From contig JAHBVH010000034.1 of the NCBI GenBank assembly GCA_019637645.1, forward strand, positions 23,172 through 87,171: a stretch of 64,000 bases of DNA, read 5' to 3'. This DNA is from Caldilineaceae bacterium (GTDB taxonomy: Bacteria > Chloroflexota > Anaerolineae > Caldilineales > Caldilineaceae). Numbering within the stretch: the first letter of the stretch is position 1; every line of letters begins with the position of its first letter. Below are positions 7,275 to 16,616 of the stretch, piece after piece. The position numbers and the translations under genes are program-made. Under the pieces are notes generated by a model that did no database searches, was not told where the DNA came from, and worked only from the letters and a program-made list of their open reading frames with translations.

Positions 7275-8906
7275 ATGAATAGACCACAAGTTGTCGGTCA
7301 ACCGACTACCCACCGTGATATCATGGTCGGCATCAATTTGATTGCTGACCTTCTGGCACCCACTTTGGGTCCCAATGGCGGCACGGTTGCAAGCGGCCCT
7401 ACCGCCGGCAGCCGTGTTGAATTACTTGATGATGCGTCGACGATTGTGCGGCGTATTATCAGCCTCGGCCACCCGCGCAAAGACATTGGCGCGATGGTCA
7501 TGCGCAGCCTGATCTGGCGCGTCGGCCAGCGGGCAGGTGATGGCGGGGCAACCGCGGCCATAATCGCGCGGGCGATCTATCGCGAAGGCGTGCGCTTGAG
7601 CAATGCTGGCTACAATACCATCCGCATGGCGCGCGGCATTGAGCAAGGGGTTCGCGTGGTGCATGAGACCCTGCGCCAGCAAGCCAAGCCGATTGCGGGC
7701 GAAACCGATCTCGCTTCGGTCGCGCGTACGATTACGAAAGACGATGCGCTGTCATCCGTGCTGGGTGAAATGAGCTACCTGCTGGGTCCCGATGCCCATG
7801 TCGTGATCGAGAAATATGTTGCGCCCTATCTGCAACGCCGGTATATTGCGGGTGCGCACTATGGCGCGGAAATCCGCAGCATGTATTTCTATACGCAACC
7901 AGACCAAAAACGGGCGCTGCTGGTGGCACCGGCTATCGCGCTGGTGGAACAGCGGCTCACCGAAACAGACCAAGTGGTTCCGTTGATGGAAGCGGCTGTC
8001 GCCCAAGGGTTTAAAGCCTTGGTCATTGTGGCTTCCGATGTGAGTGGTGCCGCTTTGGGTGCGTTGGTCGCCAATCAACAAGCACCCGCCGAAAAGAAAA
8101 AGCTCTCGACCTTGGCCGTCAAGCTCAAGCCCGTGGGTGATGAACTGCGCTGGGCCTATGGCGATCTAGCCCTGTTAACGGGTGCCACCTTGCTAGGCGA
8201 CAAACAAGTGCGCACAGCCGCCAAAGCCTTACCCACTGACCTTGGCCGCACCCAACGGGTGGAGTTTGCTAATAACAGTGTGGTTGTGGTCGCCCCCGAA
8301 AATAAACGGAAAGATGTCCAGGTGGAAGTCGCCAACTTGCGGCAACACATTGTTGAACTGCCCCTTGACGACGAAGATCGCCCCAAGCATATTAAGCGGC
8401 TGGGGGCGTTGACCGGGGGCGTTGGCGAATTAAAAATTGGTGCGCATGCCAAGAATGAACGGGCTGTGCGGGAAGCGCAAGCCGAACGTTCCCTCAAAGT
8501 CCTCTCGGCAGCCCAACGTGGTGGTGTGGTTGCCGGGGGTGGCGCGGCGCTCTATCACTGTATTCCAGCCCTCCAGGCCGCGGCGGAACAGGAGAGCGAT
8601 GAGCATGTGGCCCAAGGGATGCGACTCTTGGCTACGGCCCTCGCCGCGCCGCTGGAACAGATCATCATCAATGCAGGGGAGCAAGCGCCCAAAGTCTTTA
8701 TGCAACAGATCCGCGATCAAGGCAGCAGCACCACCTATGATGCCACACAGGGACGTGTGGTCGATGCGTTTACCACTGGGGTGCTCGATGTCGCCGATGT
8801 GGTCGCGCAATTAGTGCACATTGCCGCAAGTGGGGCCATGATGGCGCTCTCGACCGATGCGATTGTCTATCATCGCAAGCCGAAAGAAAGCCTCCAACCC
8901 GATTGA
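7275..8906 (+). CDS. Divergent GroEL-like (Cpn60) chaperonin paralogue
   Basis: A 543-residue protein colinear with bacterial GroEL: LLAPTLGPNGG near residue 27, the nucleotide segment AGDGGATAA (87-95), an apical region, GGVVAGGGAALYH (416-428), and a C-terminal AASGAMMALSTDAIV. It differs at important places. Asp89 (E. coli Asp87) and Asp53 (Asp52) are kept, but the GDGTTT loop is GDGGAT. The catalytic Asp398 position, 12 residues before GVVAGGG, is Arg405. The Gly-Met-rich tail is absent and no groES is adjacent. It probably forms a chaperonin-like ring with altered or no ATP hydrolysis. The BNR gene follows on the same strand after 131 bp. Confidence 0.88.
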   Translation: MNRPQVVGQPTTHRDIMVGINLIADLLAPTLGPNGGTVASGPTAGSRVELLDDASTIVRRIISLGHPRKDIGAMVMRSLIWRVGQRAGDGGATAAIIARAIYREGVRLSNAGYNTIRMARGIEQGVRVVHETLRQQAKPIAGETDLASVARTITKDDALSSVLGEMSYLLGPDAHVVIEKYVAPYLQRRYIAGAHYGAEIRSMYFYTQPDQKRALLVAPAIALVEQRLTETDQVVPLMEAAVAQGFKALVIVASDVSGAALGALVANQQAPAEKKKLSTLAVKLKPVGDELRWAYGDLALLTGATLLGDKQVRTAAKALPTDLGRTQRVEFANNSVVVVAPENKRKDVQVEVANLRQHIVELPLDDEDRPKHIKRLGALTGGVGELKIGAHAKNERAVREAQAERSLKVLSAAQRGGVVAGGGAALYHCIPALQAAAEQESDEHVAQGMRLLATALAAPLEQIIINAGEQAPKVFMQQIRDQGSSTTYDATQGRVVDAFTTGVLDVADVVAQLVHIAASGAMMALSTDAIVYHRKPKESLQPD

Positions 8907-9037
8907 TGCACGATTGTTATGAATTTAACCATAGGCATTACGCCCAGCTAACGCTGACCGGTTTTGAAAAGTAGCCAGGTCGCCCGTCCTATCAGCTCGT
9001 TGCGTAACGCCTCTCAACAGTAAATATCAAATTAACT

Positions 9038-9886
9038 ATGCCTATTATTTTGTCATTTGCCAATATCGAAAATCATTTGTGGGCGGCTGGTCCGGAAGGG
9101 CTCTATCGCTTAAACGGCCATGGGTTGGAACCGGTGCCCCAACCAGAAGTAGAGCTGGCCTGTTGTGGCACCGACGGCGAACGCATCTTAGTAGGTGGTA
9201 TGCCCCACGGTACGGCCTTTAGTCTCGACGCTGGCACCCATTGGCAAGCCTCTTGGATGGATGGTGTGGACACAGGGGTGCTGTGTATTGCCGCTGATCC
9301 TTTGGTGGCGGAGACGGGTGTGCTCTTGGCCGGTAGCGCTGGCGGCGGTATTTTACGCTCGCATAACCGGGGCCATAGTTGGACAGTCTGCAATTTCGGG
9401 CTACAGGATTACACCGTGCTCACCCTGACTTGGGCACCACCGGCTCCGGCGGATCTTTGGCCGCGCTGGGAAGTAGCCTTTGCCGGTACGGAAACGGGTG
9501 TCTATCGCTCGCCCAATGGTGGCCGGGGCTGGAAACGCAGCGAAGGGATCGATGGGGTTGTACAGGTCATTGCCGTGGCCCCCGATTTTCATCAAACGGG
9601 CATTGTCCTGGCTGGCACCGAAGGGATGGGGTTGTGGTATTCGACCGATGGTGGGCGGGCCTTCCAGCCCGTGCCGCAAGGCCCCGAACGGGTCGATGCA
9701 TTGACCAGCACCAGCAAAGGGTGGCTCCTAAGCGACGAAAGCAGCCTATGGCGCTCGACCGATGGCCGCACCTGGACGCCAATCCAAGGCAGCCAACCGG
9801 CGCTCACCCTCTACCGCGCTCCAACCGGCATTTGGGCTGGTGGCGAAGAGGGCGCGACTCGGCTGGATGATGCCCTGCTGGGGTAG
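9038..9886 (+). CDS. BNR/Asp-box repeat beta-propeller protein
   Basis: A 282-residue protein built of repeats ending in Asp-box-like motifs such as SHNRGHSW, SPNGGRGWKR, STDGGRAF and STDGRTW, each preceded by a GTETGVYR or GTEGMGLWY strand. This predicts a small beta-propeller related to sialidase or photosystem-assembly (Ycf48-like) folds. No signal peptide or catalytic sialidase residues are seen, so enzymatic activity is not claimed. It follows the chaperonin-like gene on the same strand and its stop lies only 3 bp from the convergent oligopeptidase gene. A client or partner role with the chaperonin is speculation. Confidence 0.75.
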   Translation: MPIILSFANIENHLWAAGPEGLYRLNGHGLEPVPQPEVELACCGTDGERILVGGMPHGTAFSLDAGTHWQASWMDGVDTGVLCIAADPLVAETGVLLAGSAGGGILRSHNRGHSWTVCNFGLQDYTVLTLTWAPPAPADLWPRWEVAFAGTETGVYRSPNGGRGWKRSEGIDGVVQVIAVAPDFHQTGIVLAGTEGMGLWYSTDGGRAFQPVPQGPERVDALTSTSKGWLLSDESSLWRSTDGRTWTPIQGSQPALTLYRAPTGIWAGGEEGATRLDDALLG

Positions 9887-9889
9887 ACA

Positions 9890-11956
9890 TTACGCCTGAA
9901 TCCCCAGGGCGTCCAACAGAAATGCATATTCAAAGGCCGTCTCCGTGAGATAATCAAAGCGGCCTGATGCGCCGCTATGGCCGCTGCCCATATTGGTTTT
10001 TAGCAAGAGCCGGTTCTGATCTTGTTTAAGGGTGCGCAGCTTGGCTACCCACTTGGCGGGCTCCCAGTATTGGACGCGAGAATCCTGAAAGCCAGCCGTC
10101 GCCAAAATGTGGGGGTAGGTTTTGGCTTCCAGATTATCATAGGGTGAATAGCCACGCATATAGGCATATTCAGCGGGCCGTTGTGGGTTGCCCCACTCTT
10201 CCCACTCGATCACCGTCAGGGGGATGGTGGGGTCTAGCATTGTGTTGATCACATCCACAAAAGGCACCCCAGCAATCACCGCTGTAAAGAGATCCGGGCG
10301 CAAGTTGACCACCGCGCCCATGAGCAAGCCACCCGCGCTCCGCCCCATGGCCGTCAGCCGATCCGGCGCGGTATAGCCTTGATCCACCAAGTATTGTGCA
10401 CAATCAATAAAGTCCGTAAAGGTATTACGCTTGTGGAGCAATTTGCCCTGGAGATACCACGGACGCCCCAGCTCGCCGCCGCCCCGGATATGGGCAATGG
10501 CAAAGGCCACCCCCCGATCTAATAGACTGATCCGGCTGGCATTGAAGGTGGGATCCATCGACGCGCCATACGCGCCGTAGCCATAGAGCAAGAGCGGCTG
10601 GGGTTGATCTTGGGGACGGTCCTTGCGCCGCACCAGAGAAATGGGCACGGCTGTCCCGTCACGCGCCAGGGCATAGAGGCGTACTGTCTCATATTGCGCC
10701 ACGTCGTAGCCGCCCAAGACAGGTTCCTCTTTCTGCAAGGTCTGGGTACGGCTAGCCATGTCATAATCAAAGACGCTCTTCGGCGTGGTGAGCGAAGTGT
10801 AGGTATAGCGTAGCACCGTACTGTGGAAATCAGGGTTGGCATGTCGGCCATAGGTATAGGCACTTTCCGGCGACTTCACGACATGCGCTTGGCCCGAACG
10901 CAGATCGACAACGCGGAGTTGGCGTAGCCCCAACTCGCGTTCATGGAGCACCAGATGATCTTGAAAGGGTTCCACGGCGTCGGTCTTCACACTAGGCCGA
11001 TAGGGAAAGCGTTCTTGCCAGGCGGCTTTGCCAGGAGTAGCCACAGGCGCCGTCATGACCCGAAAGTTCTCAGCCTCCCAGTTGGTGGTGATGAGAAAGT
11101 GACCGCTGTGATGCTCGACGCTGTATTCCAGCTTGTGCTCGCGCGGGTGGACCACGGTCGGCGCGGCCGTTGGTTGATCGGCTGGAATAAACCAGACTTC
11201 TTTGGTGGTAGAGCTATGTAGATCAAGCAGCAGATACTGTTGATCCTTGGTTTTCCCGAGCTGCAACCAATAGGCATCATCCGCCTCGTGCAAGACCAAG
11301 TGATCCTGGCTTGGGTCCTCGCCAAGATGATGACGAAAGACCTTGTAGGGCCGCCATGCGGCATCTTGCTTGTTGTAAAAGAGGGTGCGATTGTCTGCGG
11401 CCCATTCTACACTATAGAAGGTATCGGGGATAGCATCAGCCAAGAGTGTGCCAGTTGTCAGATCTTTCACCCGCAAAACAAAGCGCTCGTTCCCCGCATA
11501 GTCCACGGAAAAAGCCAACAGGCGATGATCCGGGCTGATCTGATAGACGCCCAGCTCACAAAAGGCTTGCCCCGCGGCCAATTCATTTTGGTCGAGCAGA
11601 AGCTCTTCGGGATTGGCCAAGCTGCCTTGTTTCCGGCAGTAGATGGGATATTGCTTGCCTTCTTCGTAGCGATGATAGTAGAAGTACGGCCCGATCTGCT
11701 CCGGCACCGACGCATCGCGCTCTTGGATCCGCCCCCGCATTTCCTGAAAGAGGGTGGCTTGCAGCGCTGCGGTGTGAGCCATGACCGCCGTTGTATAGGC
11801 GTTCTCGGCTTCAACATAGGCGCGCACGGCTGGGTTTTCGCGTTCACGCAGCCAAAAATAGTCATCAATGCGGATATCCCCCTGCGCTTCAATCCGCTGG
11901 GGCTGTCGGGGAGCGATGGGAGGGGCGGGGAACGAATCCAAGTTTGTCATGAGCAT
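9890..11956 (-). CDS. ptrB: Oligopeptidase B (S9A prolyl-oligopeptidase family)
   Basis: A 688-residue cytoplasmic serine peptidase expected to cut small peptides after Arg or Lys. The N-terminal part (about 10-420) is the seven-bladed propeller beginning RIDDYFWLRERENP. The C-terminal alpha/beta-hydrolase carries the nucleophile Ser near residue 540 in GRSAGG, the Asp in the following GFQDSRVQYWEP segment, and the His in GSGHSGASGR. YGYGAYG and AHIRGGGELGR are also family signatures. Length and spacing fit the family. It starts 12 nt after the phosphohexomutase stop, so the two are probably co-transcribed. An in-frame ATG six bases downstream is an alternative start. Confidence 0.93.
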   Translation of the reverse strand: MLMTNLDSFPAPPIAPRQPQRIEAQGDIRIDDYFWLRERENPAVRAYVEAENAYTTAVMAHTAALQATLFQEMRGRIQERDASVPEQIGPYFYYHRYEEGKQYPIYCRKQGSLANPEELLLDQNELAAGQAFCELGVYQISPDHRLLAFSVDYAGNERFVLRVKDLTTGTLLADAIPDTFYSVEWAADNRTLFYNKQDAAWRPYKVFRHHLGEDPSQDHLVLHEADDAYWLQLGKTKDQQYLLLDLHSSTTKEVWFIPADQPTAAPTVVHPREHKLEYSVEHHSGHFLITTNWEAENFRVMTAPVATPGKAAWQERFPYRPSVKTDAVEPFQDHLVLHERELGLRQLRVVDLRSGQAHVVKSPESAYTYGRHANPDFHSTVLRYTYTSLTTPKSVFDYDMASRTQTLQKEEPVLGGYDVAQYETVRLYALARDGTAVPISLVRRKDRPQDQPQPLLLYGYGAYGASMDPTFNASRISLLDRGVAFAIAHIRGGGELGRPWYLQGKLLHKRNTFTDFIDCAQYLVDQGYTAPDRLTAMGRSAGGLLMGAVVNLRPDLFTAVIAGVPFVDVINTMLDPTIPLTVIEWEEWGNPQRPAEYAYMRGYSPYDNLEAKTYPHILATAGFQDSRVQYWEPAKWVAKLRTLKQDQNRLLLKTNMGSGHSGASGRFDYLTETAFEYAFLLDALGIQA

Positions 11957-11968
11957 TTTCTCAACAAA

Positions 11969-13456
11969 TTAGGCGTTTTCTAACACAAGCTGCTGCAACT
12001 GCTGTTGGGCCAAGCTAGCCCCTTGTTTGAGCAAGCTTTGCACCTGGGCTTCGCTGCGGCTTTCGGCATAGATCCGCAAGACCGGCTCGGTGCCGCTGGG
12101 GCGGATCAACAGCCAGCTATTGTCGGCCAGGATATACTTGACGCCATCATTGTCACTGGCTTTCGCAAGGGGCTGATCCGCCAACGAAGCGGGCAGCGCG
12201 CTCATGAGGCCAGCGACCAGGGTCTTCTTCTTAAAGGGTTGCACCGTCTGATCGAGGCGGGCATAGTGGAAAGGCCCCACATCGGGCGCAGCCATGAGAT
12301 CATCCAACAACATTCCCAAGGGTTTGCCCCGCTTGGCGACCATTTCCACCAACAGCAAGCCCATGAGCAGGCCATCGCTTTCGGGAATATGGCCCAAGAT
12401 GCTAATCCCACCACTCTCTTCCCCGCCGAGCAGCACCTGCTCGCTCATCATCCGATCGCAAATGTGGTTAAAGCCGACGGGGGTTTCATGAATGGGCAGA
12501 TCATAGCGGGCGGCCAGCCGATTGAGCATCTGGGTCGTGCTCACCGTTTTGACAATACTGCCACGCAGCCCCCGATCATGAACGAGATATTCGACCATCA
12601 AGGCCATAATACAGTGCGGATCGATAAAATGCCCATTGGGGTCGATGGCCCCGATCCGGTCGCCATCCCCATCCGTTGCCAAGCCGATCTGATATTTCCC
12701 ACTGGACATTTCAAGAAAGAGCGGCTGCAAATGGCGGGCAATCGGTTCGGGATGAATGCCATTAAAGCCGGGGTTCATCTCCCCCCGCAACTCGGTGACG
12801 CGGCAACCGGCGTCTTCCAATAACCGGCGCAAGTAGACCCGCCCCGCGCCATACATGGCGTCCACGACGACACTGATGTTCGCTTTGCGGATCGTATCAA
12901 AGTTGACCAGCGTGCGCAGATGATTTTCATAGGCAGGCAACGGGTTAAAGCGCTGTACCCGCCCTTGGGCCAAAGCATCCTCAATATCCATTTGGATCGC
13001 TTGTTTGCCAGCTGCATCGTTAGCCAAAATGCGTCTTTCAATCTCCTTACAATCTTCCGGACTAGCTGAGCCGCCGTAAGCTGCTTTAAGTTTAATCCCA
13101 CTATAGCGCGGCGGATTATGGCTGGCGGTGATCATGACCCCACCTTGCGCTTGTTTATCCACAATGGCGTAACTGATCATGGGCGTGGGTGCATCGCCCC
13201 GCGCCAACCAGACATGGATCTGATTGGCCGCGAGCACTTCGGCCACGGCGATGGCATAGCGGTCGGAAAGAAAGCGGGTGTCAAAGCCAACAACCATGCT
13301 TGGGCCACTAGGTTGATGACCATTTTGGTGCGGATGCACAGCGGTATCTGCTAGAATTTTATCGGCAATGGCTTGCGCCACTTTGCGAACATTGTCAAAG
13401 GTGAAATCTTCACTAATGACGGCACGCCAGCCGTCGGTGCCAAACTGAATGGACAT
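11969..13456 (-). CDS. Phosphoglucomutase/phosphomannomutase family protein
   Basis: A 495-residue alpha-D-phosphohexomutase that moves phosphate between C1 and C6 of a hexose. The catalytic phosphoserine is Ser112 in MITASHNPP. The metal-binding loop is TDGDGDRIG with Asp262, 264 and 266. The sugar loop is GGEESGG, and the phosphate-binding motif RPSGTEPVLRIY is near the C-terminus. I start at MSIQFGTDGW because an AAGGAG lies 5 nt upstream and homology begins there; an upstream ATG would add six residues. Glucose versus mannose specificity cannot be read. The oligopeptidase gene follows closely. Confidence 0.93.
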   Translation of the reverse strand: MSIQFGTDGWRAVISEDFTFDNVRKVAQAIADKILADTAVHPHQNGHQPSGPSMVVGFDTRFLSDRYAIAVAEVLAANQIHVWLARGDAPTPMISYAIVDKQAQGGVMITASHNPPRYSGIKLKAAYGGSASPEDCKEIERRILANDAAGKQAIQMDIEDALAQGRVQRFNPLPAYENHLRTLVNFDTIRKANISVVVDAMYGAGRVYLRRLLEDAGCRVTELRGEMNPGFNGIHPEPIARHLQPLFLEMSSGKYQIGLATDGDGDRIGAIDPNGHFIDPHCIMALMVEYLVHDRGLRGSIVKTVSTTQMLNRLAARYDLPIHETPVGFNHICDRMMSEQVLLGGEESGGISILGHIPESDGLLMGLLLVEMVAKRGKPLGMLLDDLMAAPDVGPFHYARLDQTVQPFKKKTLVAGLMSALPASLADQPLAKASDNDGVKYILADNSWLLIRPSGTEPVLRIYAESRSEAQVQSLLKQGASLAQQQLQQLVLENA

Positions 13457-13636
13457 GTCTACTCCTTCGGGCAAACCACAAGATCAAGCAAACGAAATTT
13501 CTGCCCGGGTAACGATGCAGGGTGCTGGGGCAACATCGTAAGTCATTTGTCCATTATGCATAAGAAAAGAGCTTTACGCAAAGTCATTGCTAGTAAGTAG
13601 TCAACGCGATGAAAGCTACGCCCTTGGGCCAGCGCG

Positions 13637-15019
13637 CTATTTCACAATCGCCACGTCCAAGGCTTCCCACAGGGTACGGACGCCAACCACTTCTAGCTGG
13701 CCGGGCAAACTCTCATCGCGCTTGCCTTTGAGCGCGCTACGGGGCACCAAAGCGCGGGTAAAGCCGAGTTTGGCCGCTTCGTGCAGCCGCCGCGGCAATT
13801 GGCCCACACTGCGCAACTCACCGCTCAACCCAACTTCGCCGACAATCGCCAGATCAGCCGCCACAGACTTGTTGCGATAGCTGCTCGTAATAGCCGCGGC
13901 AATAGCAAGGTCGGCAGCGGGCTCATCAATATGCATACCCCCCACAATATTGACAAAGACATCTTGGTCGCTCAGATTCAGCCCCACGCGCTTGCTAAGC
14001 ACAGCGGTCAAGAGGAGAAGCCGATTCATATCAACCCCATTCGCCGTGCGCCGTGGCTGGCTAAAGGCCGTGTGGCTGCTCAGGGCCTGCACTTCGACCA
14101 GCAACGGACGTGTCCCTTCCAACGAGACCGCAATGGCACTACCCGCGGCATTGGGCAACCGCTCGGCCAAGAAGAGTTCCGATGGATTCGCGACTTCGCT
14201 CATGCCATCTTCGCTCATCTCAAAGATACCCACTTCATTGGTGCTGCCAAAACGATTCTTTACCGAGCGCAGTAGGCGATAGGCATGAAAGCGTTCACCT
14301 TCCAGTTGTAAGACCACATCGACCATGTGCTCCAACACCTTCGGCCCAGCAATCGACCCTTCTTTGGTCACATGGCCCACCAGAAAAACCGGAATGTTAT
14401 GCTGCTTGCCCGCGCGCAATAGCGCCGCGGCACAATCACGCACTTGGCTCACCGTGCCCGCGGCGCTGGTACTGCCCGCGCTATGAATGGCCTGGACCGA
14501 ATCGACAATCACCAACGCGGGCTTCACGGTTTCAATCTGAGCCAAAATCTGTTCGACTTCAATCTCGGCATAGACCAATAGATTGCTGTCTTGAATATTC
14601 ATCCGCGTGGCGCGGCGACCGACCTGATGGGCGCTCTCTTCGGCGCTGACATAGAGGACGGTGCCGAAGGTGCGCGCCACCTCGGCGGCAACTTGTAACA
14701 AGATCGTACTCTTGCCGATGCCAGGTTCGCCACCCACCAACACACAGCCGCCCGGCACAATCCCGCCACCAAGCACCCGGTTCATCTCTTCCATACGGAG
14801 CGGCAGGCGCGCCATGCTCTCTTTGGGAATATCCGGCAAGGCAATGGGCCGCATGGCCGTCGCGCCACTGATCAAGCCCGCGCCTTGGATCTTTTCGGGG
14901 GCACGCACCACAAACTCTTGCAGCGTATTCCATGCGCCACAATCGGGACACTTGCCCATCCACTTCATCTGAGCGCTGCCACATTCCGAGCAGACATATT
15001 GGGTTTTTGCTTTAGCCAT
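13637..15019 (-). CDS. radA: DNA repair protein RadA (Sms)
   Basis: A 460-residue branch-migration helicase of homologous recombination. It has the zinc finger CSEC/CPDC (Cys10, 13, 24, 27), Walker A GEPGIGKST (97-105), Walker B LVIVDSVQ, the RadA-specific KNRFGSTNEVG motif, and the C-terminal Lon-protease-like domain starting near VEVQALSSH. The start MAKAKTQYV gives the standard family length; the frame is open upstream to another ATG that would add 13 non-family residues. All catalytic motifs are intact. It stands between the phosphohexomutase and ChrA genes, all on the minus strand. Confidence 0.96.
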   Translation of the reverse strand: MAKAKTQYVCSECGSAQMKWMGKCPDCGAWNTLQEFVVRAPEKIQGAGLISGATAMRPIALPDIPKESMARLPLRMEEMNRVLGGGIVPGGCVLVGGEPGIGKSTILLQVAAEVARTFGTVLYVSAEESAHQVGRRATRMNIQDSNLLVYAEIEVEQILAQIETVKPALVIVDSVQAIHSAGSTSAAGTVSQVRDCAAALLRAGKQHNIPVFLVGHVTKEGSIAGPKVLEHMVDVVLQLEGERFHAYRLLRSVKNRFGSTNEVGIFEMSEDGMSEVANPSELFLAERLPNAAGSAIAVSLEGTRPLLVEVQALSSHTAFSQPRRTANGVDMNRLLLLTAVLSKRVGLNLSDQDVFVNIVGGMHIDEPAADLAIAAAITSSYRNKSVAADLAIVGEVGLSGELRSVGQLPRRLHEAAKLGFTRALVPRSALKGKRDESLPGQLEVVGVRTLWEALDVAIVK

Positions 15020-15112
15020 AATGGGTTTTGCATACCTAGCGAACGGCAGAACGAACATTTGTGCGCCTATTGTACTGCAAAAGGCCCTTGATCGTCAATC
15101 AATTGCCAATCG

Positions 15113-16255
15113 CTAGCCAATCACTAGCCCGATCACCGCACCGGCAACCACCAGCCACGCTGAGTTTATTTTGAAGCGGAAGAGGAGAATAGCAGCCCCA
15201 ACCGCCAAGAGGAGTGTTGGCAGATCGATCACGGCGGCGCGGCCCAACTGCCAGGTAACGCCCGCCATCAGCCCCAGCGCCGTGACATTGATGCCATCCA
15301 AAAAGACCGCGCTCCAAGGGGAGCGCCGGATATAGGGCACCAGTCGCGTGAGGAGGGCCACAAAGCAGAACGAGGGCAAGAAGATGGCTATCGTCGCCAC
15401 CACCGCGCCGGGGACACCAGCCAATACATAGCCAATAAAGGTGGCGGTGGTAAAGACTGGCCCTGGCGTAAACTGACCAACCGCCACCGCATCCAGCAAC
15501 TGTTGGTCAGTCAACCAGCCACCGTTGAGCACCAGATCGTTGCGCAAAAAGGCCAGCAGGACATAGCCACTACCATAGAGCAAAGCACCCACTTTGAGGA
15601 AAATGAGAAAGAGGCGGTCGAGCGAAACCACGGGCTCAGCGGCTTGGGGTAACCAACGCGGCAGACTCAACAAAGGCAGCAGCGCGACCACATTCATGGG
15701 GAAACGGCGCACGGCTTGAACGGCGACCACGACGAATGCGCCCCCAAAGAGGACGAGCAATTCATTCACGCCCAGCAAATAAAGCACCAGCGCCGCAATA
15801 CCCACGACACCAAGCAAAGTCCCTTTGAGCGCGGTTGGCACTAAACGGGCCAACGCCTGCACCACAATGGCGATGATGACCGGCTTGATGCCAACCATCA
15901 AGGCATCACCTTGAGGTGTATGGCCATAGGTCGTATAGGCCCAGGCCAAGAGCAGGACAATCACCACCGCGGGCAAAATAAAACAGAGCCCCGCGGCCAG
16001 CAACCCCCGCCAACCGGCCCGCGCATAGCCAATATGAATAGCCATCTCGGTTGAGTTAGGCCCGGGAATCAGGTTGGTTGCGCCCACAAGGTCAAGAAAG
16101 TGCTGTTCAGTCATCCACCGGCGACGGGTGACGACTTCGTCATGCATCATGGCAATATGGGCAGCCGGGCCACCAAAAGCGGTAAAGCCCAAACGGAGAA
16201 AGAGCGTAGTAACTTCGCGCAGCGCCTGACGATTGGGTACTTGCTCAGTGGGCAT
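15113..16255 (-). CDS. chrA: Chromate/anion transporter, two-domain ChrA type
   Basis: A 380-residue integral membrane protein with two homologous halves of about six helices, as in long-chain CHR transporters. Family motifs are FLRLGFTAFGGPAAHIAMM, LDLVGATNLIPGPNSTEMA in the first half, and FLKVGALLYGSGYVLLAFL with AVGQFTPGPVFTTATFIGY in the second. ChrA exports chromate, often as protection. Sulfate or another oxyanion cannot be excluded. I start at MPTEQVPNRQ because AAGGA precedes it by about 8 nt; longer readings add residues without family match. No ChrB regulator is nearby. Confidence 0.9.
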   Translation of the reverse strand: MPTEQVPNRQALREVTTLFLRLGFTAFGGPAAHIAMMHDEVVTRRRWMTEQHFLDLVGATNLIPGPNSTEMAIHIGYARAGWRGLLAAGLCFILPAVVIVLLLAWAYTTYGHTPQGDALMVGIKPVIIAIVVQALARLVPTALKGTLLGVVGIAALVLYLLGVNELLVLFGGAFVVVAVQAVRRFPMNVVALLPLLSLPRWLPQAAEPVVSLDRLFLIFLKVGALLYGSGYVLLAFLRNDLVLNGGWLTDQQLLDAVAVGQFTPGPVFTTATFIGYVLAGVPGAVVATIAIFLPSFCFVALLTRLVPYIRRSPWSAVFLDGINVTALGLMAGVTWQLGRAAVIDLPTLLLAVGAAILLFRFKINSAWLVVAGAVIGLVIG

Positions 16256-16361
16256 CTGCCTATCCTTTCGGTTGAGCGACTGGATCCGCTGTCCCATGGG
16301 TAGGCCCAGTGGGTATCTTCGATTATACGTCAGGGGAAGCCACTGTTCAAAGCTGTTGGTA

Positions 16362-16616
16362 TTATGACTGGGCAAGGGGGGTGCCACAATGAGGACAAAG
16401 CGGATGAGTCCCCATCATCAGCCACGAGTGATTGGTTACTTCATCGGTGAGGAGCCAGACATCGGCTTGGGCCGCAATGCGATGAACCACCAACTCATCG
16501 GTGAGACAGTCTATCTGTGGGCAGAAGAGCCGTACCGGCTGGCGTGACCGAGGCCGACCAGGGGCCGTTGTCGGCTGGGTGCAGCGTTTGTAGGCAAAGG
16601 AGTGGGTCGGATTCAT
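16362..16616 (-). CDS. Small putative zinc-ribbon protein
   Basis: An 84-residue protein I do not recognise. It is probably real because a GGAG lies 7 nt before the ATG and the sequence is not a shadow of a larger gene. It contains a DELVVHRIAAQADVWLL stretch and ends with CPHCGTPLAQS, a half zinc-ribbon knuckle; another Cys pair (FCPQIDC) lies near residue 31 and could complete a four-Cys site. It lies just upstream of chrA on the same strand, 106 bp from its start. Function unknown. Confidence 0.55.
   Translation of the reverse strand: MNPTHSFAYKRCTQPTTAPGRPRSRQPVRLFCPQIDCLTDELVVHRIAAQADVWLLTDEVTNHSWLMMGTHPLCPHCGTPLAQS

Noticed and set aside
13457..13636. Possible promoter for the phosphohexomutase gene (CATAAT with TTGCGT, 17 bp)
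   Set aside because: Only three of six bases match at -35; too weak to list as a feature.
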